Assembly (NCBI GenBank): GCA_016932415.1
Contig: JAFGCX010000010.1
Location: 186,001-250,000 of the forward strand
Reading direction: 5' to 3'
Length of the DNA: 64,000 bases
Origin: Candidatus Krumholzibacteriota bacterium
GTDB lineage: Bacteria > Krumholzibacteriota > Krumholzibacteriia > Krumholzibacteriales > Krumholzibacteriaceae
This document shows positions 27,942-36,038 of this stretch, piece after piece. Position numbers and translations under genes: made by a program. The notes below the pieces were generated by a model that searched no databases, was not told the origin of the DNA, and saw only the letters and a program-made list of their open reading frames with translations. Position 1 is the first letter of the stretch. Every line of letters starts with the position of its first letter.

Positions 27942-28373
27942 ATGTACTGTCAACATTGCGGAAAAGAACTCGAAGAAGGCGGTACTTTCTGTGTCTATTG
28001 CGGGAAGGGATCAAGAGAGGAATCAAGATCCCGTGGGATGTACGGACATGAATTGACCAAGCTCAAGATCCCCGAGGAAACGAGGAATCCCGGGGTCGCC
28101 GCCGCGATAGGTTTCTTCCTGGGCTGGATCATGCTTGGTCCGGTAGGATATGTTTATCTCGGTCAATGGAACTGGTTCTGGCTGACTTTCGTGATCCAGA
28201 TCTTCGCCGTACCCTTGACGGCAGGGGTGGCGTACGTCGTACTGCCTGTAGTATTCGCTATTCATCAATACCAGATGGCCAGGGAACTAAATGATAAATT
28301 GCTTGGGAAAAGAGTAGATGGAGCCGGAACCGGGGAGGCTGGCGGCGATCGATGGGACAAAGAGGATCAATGA
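27942..28373 (+). CDS. Zinc-ribbon membrane protein
   Basis: 143 residues from ATG 27942 with GGAGG upstream. Residues 1-22 form a zinc ribbon with two Cys-x2-Cys knuckles (YCQHCGKELEEGG then FCVYCGK). Hydrophobic segments follow (VAAAIGFFLGWIMLGPVGYVYLG and the next ~40 residues), giving two or three membrane helices with a TM2-like GxxxG character. A cytoplasmic zinc head and membrane tail are predicted; function unknown. The glpX-like gene starts 16 nt after its stop. Confidence 0.8.
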   Translation: MYCQHCGKELEEGGTFCVYCGKGSREESRSRGMYGHELTKLKIPEETRNPGVAAAIGFFLGWIMLGPVGYVYLGQWNWFWLTFVIQIFAVPLTAGVAYVVLPVVFAIHQYQMARELNDKLLGKRVDGAGTGEAGGDRWDKEDQ

Positions 28374-28389
28374 TCCGAAAGGGTAGATT

Positions 28390-29331
28390 GTGGATCGAAA
28401 CCTGGCCCTCGAACTTGTCCGCGTGACGGAAGCCGCGGCACTTGCCTCAGCAAGATTCATGGGCAAAGGGGATCCTGACGGGGCCGACAGAGCCGCCGCT
28501 TCAGCCATGGAGCTCGCTATCAGCGGGGTCAAGATCACTGGAAATATAGTAATAGGGGACGACAGGGTCTCTGACCAGTCGAAGCTTCACCAGGGAGCCG
28601 TTGTCGGCAGTGGAGGGGATATGGAAGTCGACCTGTTGATCGACCCCCTCGAAAGCAGGAATTCCCTCGCTGACGGGCAGGCTAACGCGATCTCTGCTGT
28701 GGCGCTCGGACCCAGGGGCGTATTCTGTGATCTGGAATCGAGATATATGCAAAAGATAGTAGTCTGCCCTGAAGCAGCTGATGCTGTCGATCTCAGTTCC
28801 TCTGTCTATGACAACCTGGTCAGGATAGCGGCGGCGAAAAGAGTCTATGTGGAGGATCTCACCGTCTCGGTCCTGAACAGGGAGAAGCACAGGGGACTTA
28901 TCGCCGAAATCAGAAAAACAGGTGCCAGAATCGAACTCTGCCGGGACGGAGACCTTGCTGCCGCCATTGCGGCGGCGATGCCTGGAACGGGAATAGATGT
29001 CTTTATGGGAATAGGGGATTCCAGACAGGGGATCATTGCCGCGGCGGCGCTTTCATGCCTTAGAGCGGGATTTCAGGTCCGCTTCGTTGACGAAGACGAA
29101 CCGTTCGTTGACGGAAACGGTTCCGGAAAGATCTACAATATCTCCGACCTGGTCGAAAACGATAATATCATGTTTGCCGTTACGGGAGTCTCGAACAGCG
29201 ATTTTCTCGAGGGCGTCATGTTTCGCCCGGGAGGAGCGCTTACGCACAGCCTTGTACTGAGAGGCAGATCGGGAACGATCAGATTTCTGAAGACCGAGCA
29301 TTTCTTCGACAGGGATCCTGATTATACATAA
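28390..29331 (+). CDS. GlpX-like (class II fructose-1,6-bisphosphatase family) protein with altered metal site
   Basis: 313 residues, GTG start. It aligns without gaps to the E. coli GlpX N-terminal two thirds as I recall that sequence: RVTEAAALASARFMGKGD, GQANAISAVALG, RYMQKIVVCPEA, AMPGTGIDVFMGIG and NIMFAVTGVSNSDFLEG. Metal ligands Asp33, Asp85 and Glu88 (IDPLE) are kept, but Glu57 is Asp, Glu59 is Arg and Glu213 is Gln (GDSRQG). Residues 89-90, usually Gly-Thr, are Ser-Arg. It may have a different substrate or be non-catalytic, so I do not give the glpX symbol. Co-oriented with the zinc-ribbon gene and rarA. Confidence 0.85.
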   Translation: MDRNLALELVRVTEAAALASARFMGKGDPDGADRAAASAMELAISGVKITGNIVIGDDRVSDQSKLHQGAVVGSGGDMEVDLLIDPLESRNSLADGQANAISAVALGPRGVFCDLESRYMQKIVVCPEAADAVDLSSSVYDNLVRIAAAKRVYVEDLTVSVLNREKHRGLIAEIRKTGARIELCRDGDLAAAIAAAMPGTGIDVFMGIGDSRQGIIAAAALSCLRAGFQVRFVDEDEPFVDGNGSGKIYNISDLVENDNIMFAVTGVSNSDFLEGVMFRPGGALTHSLVLRGRSGTIRFLKTEHFFDRDPDYT

Positions 29332-29348
29332 AAGGGCCGGATTCTCAT

Positions 29349-30686
29349 ATGGGACAGGATCTTTTTTCACGTGACATTCGTCCACCGCTTGCCGAGAGGA
29401 TGCGACCAAGGAACCTCGATGAATTTCTGGGACAGGATGAGATTATCGGTGAGGGGAAACTTCTCCGCCGCGTGATCGACAGGGGAAGACTGGAATCATC
29501 GATAATATTCTGGGGGCCGCCCGGGTGCGGAAAGACCACCCTTGCACATCTCATAGCCGGTTCGGTGGATTCCCATTTTGTTTTCTTTTCAGCCGTCACT
29601 TCGGGTATCGCCGATGTAAGAAGGATAGTGGCTGAAGCTGATCAACGGCTCAGGACGAGCGGTGTCAGGACGATTCTGTTCATCGATGAGATACACCGCT
29701 TCAACAAGGCTCAACAGGACGCTTTTCTCCCCCATATCGAAAACGGCACGATTGTCCTTATTGGGGCTACTACGGAAAATCCGAGTTTTGAAGTGATCGC
29801 TCCCCTGCTTTCAAGAAGCAGGGTATTTGTTCTCAGGCAGCTTGAAGAAAAGGATATAGTCGAGATAATGAAGCGCACGCTCACGGACAGTGAGAGGGGG
29901 TTCGGGAAAAAGAAGATCTCCGTTTCCGATCAGGATCTGTTTTATCTTTCTCATCTCGCCGCCGGAGATGCCCGTACAGCGCTCAATGCTTTCGAGATGG
30001 TGGTAGAATCGCTTGATGACGGAGGAGACCGGTTGATCCTGACGAGAGACTCGATAGAGGAGGCTGCCCAGACGAAAAGGATCTTTTATGACAAGAAGGG
30101 TGAGAGGCACTTCAATATAATATCGGCTCTTCACAAGTCTCTGAGAGGTTCGGACCCGGATGCTGGCCTTTACTGGCTTGCCAGGATGCTGGAAGCGGGA
30201 GAGGACCCTCTTTACGTCGCCAGGCGCCTTGTAAGGTTCGCTTCTGAGGATATCGGAAATGCAGATCCCCAGGCGCTGTCGATAGCGATGGCGGCGGCAG
30301 GAGCGGTCAGGTTTACCGGTATGCCTGAATGCAAGCTTGCCCTCGCCCAGGCGGTCACATATATGGCGCTGGCACCAAAAAGCAACTCTCTTTACCGGGC
30401 CTACGGCGAAGCGGCAAGCGATGTTTCTGAATATGGGGATCTTCCCGTACCGATGGCTATCAGGAATGCTCCGACATCCCTGATGAAGGAGACCGGTTAT
30501 GGGGAAGGTTATAAATATCCCCATGATGATCCCGACAGTGTAGTCGATCAGGAATATTTCCCGGAAGAACTGGCGGGAAAACGCTACTACCACCCCGCTG
30601 ACAGGGGATTTGAAAGGGATATGATCAAGAGGTTAGAATACTGGCAGAAGGTAAGGATGAAAAAGCGCGAGCTCGAGCGCAGCTGA
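29349..30686 (+). CDS. rarA: Replication-associated recombination protein RarA (MgsA)
   Basis: 445 residues. AAA+ ATPase of the clamp-loader group: Walker [14 protein letters not shown] (about 54-66), Walker [16 protein letters not shown], sensor 1 [13 protein letters not shown], then the RarA C-terminal domain ([33 protein letters not shown] and the end motif YHPADRGFE). RarA acts at stalled replication forks with SSB. Length and architecture are standard. It begins 17 nt after the glpX-like gene. Confidence 0.94.
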   Translation: MGQDLFSRDIRPPLAERMRPRNLDEFLGQDEIIGEGKLLRRVIDRGRLESSIIFWGPPGCGKTTLAHLIAGSVDSHFVFFSAVTSGIADVRRIVAEADQRLRTSGVRTILFIDEIHRFNKAQQDAFLPHIENGTIVLIGATTENPSFEVIAPLLSRSRVFVLRQLEEKDIVEIMKRTLTDSERGFGKKKISVSDQDLFYLSHLAAGDARTALNAFEMVVESLDDGGDRLILTRDSIEEAAQTKRIFYDKKGERHFNIISALHKSLRGSDPDAGLYWLARMLEAGEDPLYVARRLVRFASEDIGNADPQALSIAMAAAGAVRFTGMPECKLALAQAVTYMALAPKSNSLYRAYGEAASDVSEYGDLPVPMAIRNAPTSLMKETGYGEGYKYPHDDPDSVVDQEYFPEELAGKRYYHPADRGFERDMIKRLEYWQKVRMKKRELERS

Positions 30687-30767
30687 ACCTGATCGGCTTC
30701 GCCCGAACCGTTAAAAATTTTAACCCACCTCAATAAGTATAAACACTCATTTATCATAAACCTCCTG

Positions 30768-30796
30768 TTGACTTTTAAATGCAAGTATGTCATAAT
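30768..30796 (+). promoter_or_regulatory. Sigma70 promoter for the secreted protein at 30889
   Basis: TTGACT (30768-30773), 17-nt spacer, CATAAT (30791-30796); the transcript leader would be about 85 nt. Confidence 0.65.
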
Positions 30797-30888
30797 TCTC
30801 TATGTAAATGTATGTTCAAGCAGATTGAATATAATTCTGTACCGACTAAATATATAGGGAATTACGGGGCGCTACAGAGGAGAGCAAC

Positions 30889-31917
30889 ATGAGAAGAATA
30901 CAGCCCCTGCATTTCTTCAATGCGATCGCGATAATATCGATAATCATGCTGTCTATCAGTCCCGGGGAGGCGTCCGCCCAGTGCTATGGGTCACTTGCGC
31001 TTTATCCCGGATTTTTCGAATATGACTACCTGGTAAGATATTGTGTGCATTTTGGCGATATTTCCCAGATCCCGGAAGATATAGAATGCAGTATTTCGAG
31101 AAACCGGCAGGAGGATATAGTCGAGGTCCCCATATATTGCTACAACGCTCATGAAGGCGTAAGTTATATGGAGTTCGCCCTTCAGTCCAACGATTCTATC
31201 CTCAGTTTTTCACCGCAGAACGGAATAACAGTGAACTATTCCACATATGATATCTATGAAAGCTCGTATCAGATGAACCTCACGCTCGCGGCGCCATCAC
31301 TGTGTGGACCTTTCCTTGTCGGATACCTTTATATCGCCCCGGGCGCGGAAAGCGACCTCACATGGATCAATATAGTCGCCAACCGCCACACGCAAAGGAT
31401 GTATACATGGGATGCCTTCAGCAGGGGCCACTATGCATTCACTCCTCATCATGGTGGCTATATCGGAGATTCCTGCCTTTTTACTTGCCAGCAGCCTCTC
31501 TGCGAAGAACCGAATATGCCGGTGACTGAACTGGTCGCGCAGGCTGGATATGCAAGTTCGGTCAAATTGACGTGGACTGCCGGTAGCGGTAACTACACGA
31601 TCATCAGAGCAAGGACAGACAGGTTCCCTTCAGGGTACCTGTCCGGTCGTCTTGTCGTCGAGATGGAAACAGTCCCGGGACAGGAATATTATTTCTTCGA
31701 TACAGATATACCCGACCTTGCTATTATTTACTATGTAGCGTGGTCTCTGACAATCGAAGAGGTCAGTAAGACATACCCCGCGTCACCTGCCTGCGAGGGG
31801 GAAATAGTCGAGACTTCATTTGTCGAGTGTGGGGCTACCGATACTACTTTCGTCCACCATGAGATCGCTGCAGAGAAGATGTCATGGGGCAGGATCAAGA
31901 GTCTCGGAAAAGAATAG
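30889..31917 (+). CDS. Secreted hypothetical protein with fibronectin III-like part
   Basis: 342 residues with signal peptide (AIAIISIIMLSISPGEASA). The mature protein is beta-rich with scattered cysteines. An N-terminal domain resembling a cohesin/carbohydrate-binding type fold (VEVPIYCYNAHEGVSYMEFAL ... DSILSFSPQNG) is followed by a fibronectin III-like domain (VKLTWTAGSGNYTIIRAR ... YYFFDTDIPD). Unlike the genes at 22-25 kb it has no T9SS motif at the C-terminus. RBS GAGGAGAG precedes the ATG, and it has its own promoter. Function unknown. Confidence 0.75.
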   Translation: MRRIQPLHFFNAIAIISIIMLSISPGEASAQCYGSLALYPGFFEYDYLVRYCVHFGDISQIPEDIECSISRNRQEDIVEVPIYCYNAHEGVSYMEFALQSNDSILSFSPQNGITVNYSTYDIYESSYQMNLTLAAPSLCGPFLVGYLYIAPGAESDLTWINIVANRHTQRMYTWDAFSRGHYAFTPHHGGYIGDSCLFTCQQPLCEEPNMPVTELVAQAGYASSVKLTWTAGSGNYTIIRARTDRFPSGYLSGRLVVEMETVPGQEYYFFDTDIPDLAIIYYVAWSLTIEEVSKTYPASPACEGEIVETSFVECGATDTTFVHHEIAAEKMSWGRIKSLGKE

Positions 31918-32022
31918 ACCGACTCTCGGATCGTAAAAATCGATAAAAAAATATAAAGTTATTGTGCCGGTTTGTCGATTCCCTGTGTGTGAACGGATAT
32001 AATGTACAGGAGGTATACCGGT

Positions 32023-32688
32023 TTGGACAATTATTCAAATATACTGGAAAAGGAAGATATCCTGGTTGCCGAAGATGACAAGGATCTTCGGAGATTGCTG
32101 CAGTTCGATCTGGAATCGGGAGATTTCAAGGTGAGGCTTGCCGAGAATGGCCAGATCGCTCTGGATATGGTGAGGGAAAAGATACCTGATTGCATTCTGC
32201 TTGATGTCATGATGCCGGTGATGGACGGGTTCGAGGTCTGCAAGAGGCTCAAGTCGATGGACAGGACGAAAGATATACCGATTATATTCCTGACTGCCAG
32301 GGGAGCGACTGAGGACAAGGTGAAGGCGATGGGATTCAATGCGGATGATTATGTCCTCAAACCGTTCGATTTCAAGGAACTGATAGCAAGGATAAAACTG
32401 CAGATATCCAAGAATAATTCGAGAAAATACGAAGTCGGACTGATAAAGGAAAAAACCGTTCTGGCGGTCGTTGAAGAGTTGGCTGAACGCATATCGATGC
32501 CGGTCGAAAAATTAAGATCTGAATTCCTCAGGCTTGAAGAGATCATCGGAAATAATCAGAATGGGATCGATTCGCTCAGGGAATGCGAGATGGCCAGGCG
32601 GCAGATGAGGGAAGTATTCAACCAGATGCTGTCGGAAATCGACAGTTTTTATGAACCGGTAGAGGAAGGGGAGACTGTAGGGATATAA
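32023..32688 (+). CDS. Response regulator with helical, non-DNA-binding C-terminus
   Basis: 221 residues from TTG 32023, chosen since AGGAGG (32008-32013) is 9 nt upstream; an in-frame ATG at 32002 would put the ribosome-binding site inside the gene. Residues about 10-125 form a receiver domain: ILVAEDDKDL (acid pair), CILLDVMMPVMDGFEV (phospho-acceptor Asp), FLTARG and DYVLKPFD. The C-terminal ~95 residues are charged helices (VVEELAERISMPVEKLRSEF) without helix-turn-helix or output enzyme motifs, so it may act through protein contacts. No partner kinase is adjacent. Confidence 0.88.
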   Translation: MDNYSNILEKEDILVAEDDKDLRRLLQFDLESGDFKVRLAENGQIALDMVREKIPDCILLDVMMPVMDGFEVCKRLKSMDRTKDIPIIFLTARGATEDKVKAMGFNADDYVLKPFDFKELIARIKLQISKNNSRKYEVGLIKEKTVLAVVEELAERISMPVEKLRSEFLRLEEIIGNNQNGIDSLRECEMARRQMREVFNQMLSEIDSFYEPVEEGETVGI

Positions 32689-32707
32689 ATTCTTACCCTC
32701 TCTCCGT

Positions 32708-33400
32708 TCACTTTTCCAATCCCGCCATGATCATCAGAGAGTATAATTCTTCAAGGCCTGAAAGGGCCAGGTCCGGTTTGCCGGGATAAATACCTTTCGT
32801 AACGGCCGTTTCGACAGTAATGACTTTTATTCCTGCAGCATGGGCGCTTATCACTCCTTTTTCAGCATCTTCGATCGCGAAGCATTCCCGTGGAGAGAGG
32901 CCGAGCGCTTCAATCGCCTTGACGTAGACTTCCGGATCAGGTTTTGTCCTTGCCACATTGTCTTTTCCAGTCACTGATGAAAAAAGATGGTCGATGCCGT
33001 TCAACGAAAGGATCGTATTGATATTGCTCTCATAAGAACCTGAAGCTATGGCGAGGATATATCCCGACCGGGCAAAGGAGCCGATTATTTTCAACGCTTC
33101 GGGGAATACGGGGATCATGCCGGACTCGCAATATTCCGAAAAGACAGGGTCCTTTTCGCGGCGGATCTCGTCAGGATCAAGATCGAGATCGTAACGGCTG
33201 ATCTCACCTTCAGCTCCGCCACCGCGCGAAGTCCATTCTGTCCAGTATTCATCGATATCTATGAAATGGCCATTCGACTCAAAAACGGCGGAATATGCCC
33301 GGTAGTGCGCGGGCTCGGAATCTGCGATCACATTATCAAAATCAAATATGACAGCTTTGCTTTCTTCGAGGATCGATTTGAGGGTCTTGGCTTTGTCCAA
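32708..33400 (-). CDS. HAD-superfamily hydrolase (beta-phosphoglucomutase-like)
   Basis: 230 residues, TTG start at 33400 with AAGGAG upstream. HAD motifs: I VIFDFDNVIADSE (nucleophile and acid Asp), II IASGSYESN, III Lys in KTKPDPEVY-like RTKPDPEVYVKA and IV ECFAIEDAEKGVISA. The helical cap between motifs I and II makes it subclass I, as in phosphoglycolate phosphatase and beta-phosphoglucomutase; motif I has Asn-Val where phosphatases usually have Gly-Thr/Val. Substrate not determinable. Convergent with the response regulator, divergent from the GNAT gene. Confidence 0.88.
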   Translation of the reverse strand: MDKAKTLKSILEESKAVIFDFDNVIADSEPAHYRAYSAVFESNGHFIDIDEYWTEWTSRGGGAEGEISRYDLDLDPDEIRREKDPVFSEYCESGMIPVFPEALKIIGSFARSGYILAIASGSYESNINTILSLNGIDHLFSSVTGKDNVARTKPDPEVYVKAIEALGLSPRECFAIEDAEKGVISAHAAGIKVITVETAVTKGIYPGKPDLALSGLEELYSLMIMAGLEK

Positions 33401-33456
33401 ATTCAGGCTCCTTTCAATCTGGATGATGCTGAATAAGAATTAATATCAGTGTGAAA

Positions 33457-33473
33457 GTCAATATTTAATTGAC
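33457..33473. promoter_or_regulatory. Inverted repeat formed by two back-to-back -35 elements
   Basis: GTCAAT and ATTGAC arms around ATTTA. Each arm reads TTGAC outward, so the repeat could be the facing -35 elements of divergent promoters for the HAD gene (-10 candidate TCTTAT at 17 nt) and the GNAT gene (TAATTT at 18 nt), or an operator covering both. Confidence 0.4.
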
Positions 33474-33553
33474 GTTTAGGATGTATTGTGATTAATTTCT
33501 CCGACAATATTATATTTCAGGAACCGGTCTGTTCTTTCCAGCGGGGGAATATT

Positions 33554-34015
33554 ATGGAGGCGGAGATCTATAAAATAACTGATCTGCACTCCGAACTGCG
33601 TAAAGAGATAGAAAGACTCCCCGGACTGGAAGGATCTACCGCTCGAAAATCCAGGACGGAAGATATATTCGGGGCTTTCTCAAGTGACGGGAGTCTTCTC
33701 GGAGTAGTTACCGGGAAGAGGTTTGACGGAGATTGTCTTTTGAAGCATCTTGCCGTTAGGAGCGATTATCAGAACAAAGGTACGGGGAGTGGGTTGACCG
33801 GGAGATTTCTTTCATCCTACTCCGGGATCTGTGAAAGATGTTACGCTCTTTCTCTTCCGGAGATGAAAGGTTTTTTCGAACGTTTTGGATTTGAACAGGC
33901 CAGATCGGGTGCTCTACCCGATCATATAAGAGAGACTGAATATCTGCAGGATATCGAGATTGCCGGTATCGTTGTGATGATTCTGAAAATGCCGAAAAAA
34001 TGGCCGATAGTTTAG
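33554..34015 (+). CDS. GNAT-family N-acetyltransferase
   Basis: 153 residues from ATG 33554 (GGGGGA upstream); a GTG at 33488 would add 22 residues. The acetyl-CoA site is seen in LKHLAVRSDYQNKGTGSGLTGRF (motif A: hydrophobic strand, then Q-x-x-G-x-G), followed by FFERFGFEQA, the usual motif B end. This resembles the N-terminal GNAT domain of citrate lyase ligase or of small-molecule acetyltransferases. Substrate unknown. Precedes the PP2C gene by 60 nt. Confidence 0.85.
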   Translation: MEAEIYKITDLHSELRKEIERLPGLEGSTARKSRTEDIFGAFSSDGSLLGVVTGKRFDGDCLLKHLAVRSDYQNKGTGSGLTGRFLSSYSGICERCYALSLPEMKGFFERFGFEQARSGALPDHIRETEYLQDIEIAGIVVMILKMPKKWPIV

Positions 34016-34025
34016 TCGGATTATG

Positions 34026-34046
34026 TTATATTGACTTTCAATATAA
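34026..34046. repeat. Perfect 21-bp inverted repeat between GNAT and PP2C genes
   Basis: Two 9-nt arms, TTATATTGA and TCAATATAA, flank CTT. The arms are exactly complementary. There is no following T-run, so a terminator is unlikely; it may be a dimeric regulator's operator or an mRNA hairpin just upstream of the PP2C ribosome-binding site. Confidence 0.6.
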
Positions 34047-34075
34047 AGACATCTCATGGTCGCGGGAAAGATTTT

Positions 34076-34843
34076 ATGAAGACAGAAAATATTAACCGGC
34101 AATTCTCCATTTTTGCGATGAGTGACAAAGGGAAGGTGAGGGTGAGAAACGAGGATTACTTCGGGATCTTCGAGCCGGAAAGAGAGGAACTTCTTGTCGA
34201 TCTTGGAGTACTCGCGGTAGTCGCTGACGGGATGGGCGGCCATTTTTCAGGTGAGCAGGCAAGTCGTCTTGCCGTGAAGGTGATGGGAGACGCGTATTTC
34301 AGAGGGGAAGGAGTACCCTCCATGGAGGCGCTTGGTCTCGCGTTCCGGGAGGCAAACAGAAAGGTCTTTGAAGAGATAGGAGAGGGAAGAAGCGGACTTG
34401 CCGGTACGACATGCACTGCTCTGGCCCTCTTTCCAGATCATTTTCATATTGCTCATGCCGGTGATTCTCGCGCGTACCTCGTGCACGGGGGGCGGATCAC
34501 CCAGCTGACCGAGGACCACAGTGTCGTCGGCGAGATGTTCCGAAAGGGGTTGCTTGATGCCGAAGAAGCGAGGACGCACCCGCAGAGAAATGTTATCACA
34601 AGAGCGATAGGCCTCAGAGAGGATGTGACGCCTGACCTTTACGAATCGGTTGGATTTGTCAGAGGTGATGTCGTTCTTATCTGTTCTGACGGTTTGTTCT
34701 CAATGGTCTCTGATGAAGAGATAGAAAAAGCCGTTCTGGAAAATGATCCATCCGCCGCGTGTCAGAAGCTCGTAAACAGGGCGAACAAGGCTGGTGGAGC
34801 CGATAATATAACTCTCATCGTCGCCAGCAGTTCGAAGGGATAA
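34076..34843 (+). CDS. PP2C-type protein serine/threonine phosphatase
   Basis: 255 residues from ATG 34076 (GGGAAAG upstream). PPM/PP2C metal-site motifs in order: RNEDYFGIF, VVADGMGGHFSGE, AGTTCTAL, IAHAGDSRAYL, TEDHSVVGEM, LLICSDGLF-type VVLICSDGLFSM and ADNITLIV. It is a cytosolic, Mn/Mg-dependent phosphatase of the Stp/PrpC type that reverses Hanks-type kinase phosphorylation. No partner kinase gene lies in the window. Confidence 0.93.
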   Translation: MKTENINRQFSIFAMSDKGKVRVRNEDYFGIFEPEREELLVDLGVLAVVADGMGGHFSGEQASRLAVKVMGDAYFRGEGVPSMEALGLAFREANRKVFEEIGEGRSGLAGTTCTALALFPDHFHIAHAGDSRAYLVHGGRITQLTEDHSVVGEMFRKGLLDAEEARTHPQRNVITRAIGLREDVTPDLYESVGFVRGDVVLICSDGLFSMVSDEEIEKAVLENDPSAACQKLVNRANKAGGADNITLIVASSSKG

Positions 34844-34966
34844 AAAAGAGGGTATCTCCGATCTGTCGGGGCTATAAGGAACCGGTCGATCCCTCAAAGA
34901 TCAGGTGATCTGGTCCCGGTGCTCCAGAGACCTGCCTTTGGTCGGGCAGGCCCCGCAGGGGGTCGT

Positions 34967-35644
34967 TCAGAAGACGACGTTTATCGCCACACCGAAAGAT
35001 GTCCTGCCATCGATCCTGACCTCGAGAAGCAACTGGTATTCATCAGAGAATCTTATTTTCGCTCCGGCGTGGATCATCGTTTCGGTATCGGTGTCGTCAT
35101 CGTCGCATTCGGGGCCGAGACCTTCGCATTGATCGCCATTGTGCAGGAATGAGGTATAGAGACCGATCGATCCGTAAGGCTCCACAGGAACCTGCGTCTC
35201 GGCTATAAGAGTCCCGCTGATCAGAAAGGCGAACCCGACCAGGCTGTAACCATTACTTTCCGCACGGAAGTGACCGAGCGAGAGATCGAGCGCCATATCG
35301 ATCGGTACCGACGAATCATCGCCAGTAACGATGTATTTGAGATCGGCGCCGAACCCGGCGGAATTCCTTCCGCCCGACCGGTCGAATCCAAGCTGGAATC
35401 CCAGATCACTTCTGCCGCTTATCATAAACCGGGCGATTGCTCCAGTCCTGAACTGTTCGTCGGCGACTGACGCGAAGAGTCCTCCCTCTCCCTCTGAAGC
35501 GACAGTCGCGGTCGTGTACTGACCGAAAGTCTGTGCTTCCACCCTGGCAGAGGGGATCATTGAAGATAAAACGGCAAAAAATAAAAGAGAATTTCTTACA
35601 AGCTGACCAGGGGGCTTTCCGGGTAGTCTATTTATTTTCTTCAA
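34967..35644 (-). CDS. Outer-membrane beta-barrel-like protein
   Basis: 225 residues, TTG start at 35644 with GAGGAAA upstream. A signal peptide is followed by alternating strands (DLGFQLGFDRSGG, AGFGADLKYIVTG, PIDMALDLSLGHF, YQLLLEVRIDG) and the chain ends VAINVVF, with the C-terminal Phe used by the BAM machinery. An acidic loop (CEGLGPECDDDDTDTE) could bind metal. Function unknown. It is divergent from nrdJ. Confidence 0.7.
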   Translation of the reverse strand: MKKINRLPGKPPGQLVRNSLLFFAVLSSMIPSARVEAQTFGQYTTATVASEGEGGLFASVADEQFRTGAIARFMISGRSDLGFQLGFDRSGGRNSAGFGADLKYIVTGDDSSVPIDMALDLSLGHFRAESNGYSLVGFAFLISGTLIAETQVPVEPYGSIGLYTSFLHNGDQCEGLGPECDDDDTDTETMIHAGAKIRFSDEYQLLLEVRIDGRTSFGVAINVVF

Positions 35645-35926
35645 GATAAATTTCCTCTTTCCTGTCTCGCATGATCGATCAACGAGTTTTCTTCCAGGAC
35701 CGGGGAGAAAGGACTAACGAGAACCTCCCCGCTATCTGCGCCCGTGACCGATAATATATCACAGAAAAGCTGATTTACGGTACCCAAAAAAAGGTAGACC
35801 GGGGTACTGGAAAATGAAGGTCCACGGATATGAACTTATAGCATAATATGTTATAATATAATCAATTAAATAAAGAAGGGTATTTTTTTCGAGAAAATCA
35901 ATAATTTGCTATTTTTTTGTTTGACG

Positions 35927-35942
35927 CCACAATATATTGTGT
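35927..35942 (+). promoter_or_regulatory. NrdR box 1
   Basis: CCACAATATATTGTGT matches the NrdR consensus acaCwAtATaTwGtgt at nearly every position, with a perfect 14-bp palindrome at its core (35928-35941). It lies between a TTGACG -35 (35921-35926) and a weak CAGTAT -10 (35945-35950), so bound NrdR would block polymerase. Confidence 0.85.
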
Positions 35943-35958
35943 GGCAGTATGCCCTTGG

Positions 35959-35974
35959 CCCCAACATATTGAGA
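35959..35974 (+). promoter_or_regulatory. NrdR box 2
   Basis: CCCCAACATATTGAGA keeps the core C-w-A-n-A-T-a-T-w-G. It begins exactly 32 bp after box 1, the three-turn spacing typical of tandem NrdR sites; less conserved in its flanks than box 1. Confidence 0.75.
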
Positions 35975-36038
35975 TAATGTACAGGGTACCGGCAAGAAAT
36001 CTAAATAATTATAAGCGATTGTAAAAACGGAGGTTAAC

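Larger units (their letters stand above)
35645..36038. other. Divergent intergenic region upstream of nrdJ
   Basis: 394 bp of AT-rich sequence. It contains the NrdR boxes at 35927-35942 and 35959-35974, an inverted repeat GTACCC/GGGTAC (35780-35807), and several AT-rich -10-like stretches near 35840-35865. I looked for a cobalamin riboswitch, which often controls B12-dependent enzymes, and did not see a B12-box. Confidence 0.55.

Noticed and set aside
29811-30593. 260-codon frame on the minus strand opposite rarA
   Set aside because: Antisense shadow of a well conserved AAA+ gene; basic, low-complexity translation without motifs.
31998-32003. TATAAT as promoter of the response regulator at 32023
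   Set aside because: It would start the transcript at or inside the ribosome-binding site, and no -35 lies at a usable distance.
35645-36038. Cobalamin riboswitch ahead of nrdJ
   Set aside because: Searched by eye for a B12 box and a long structured leader; found only NrdR boxes and short repeats.
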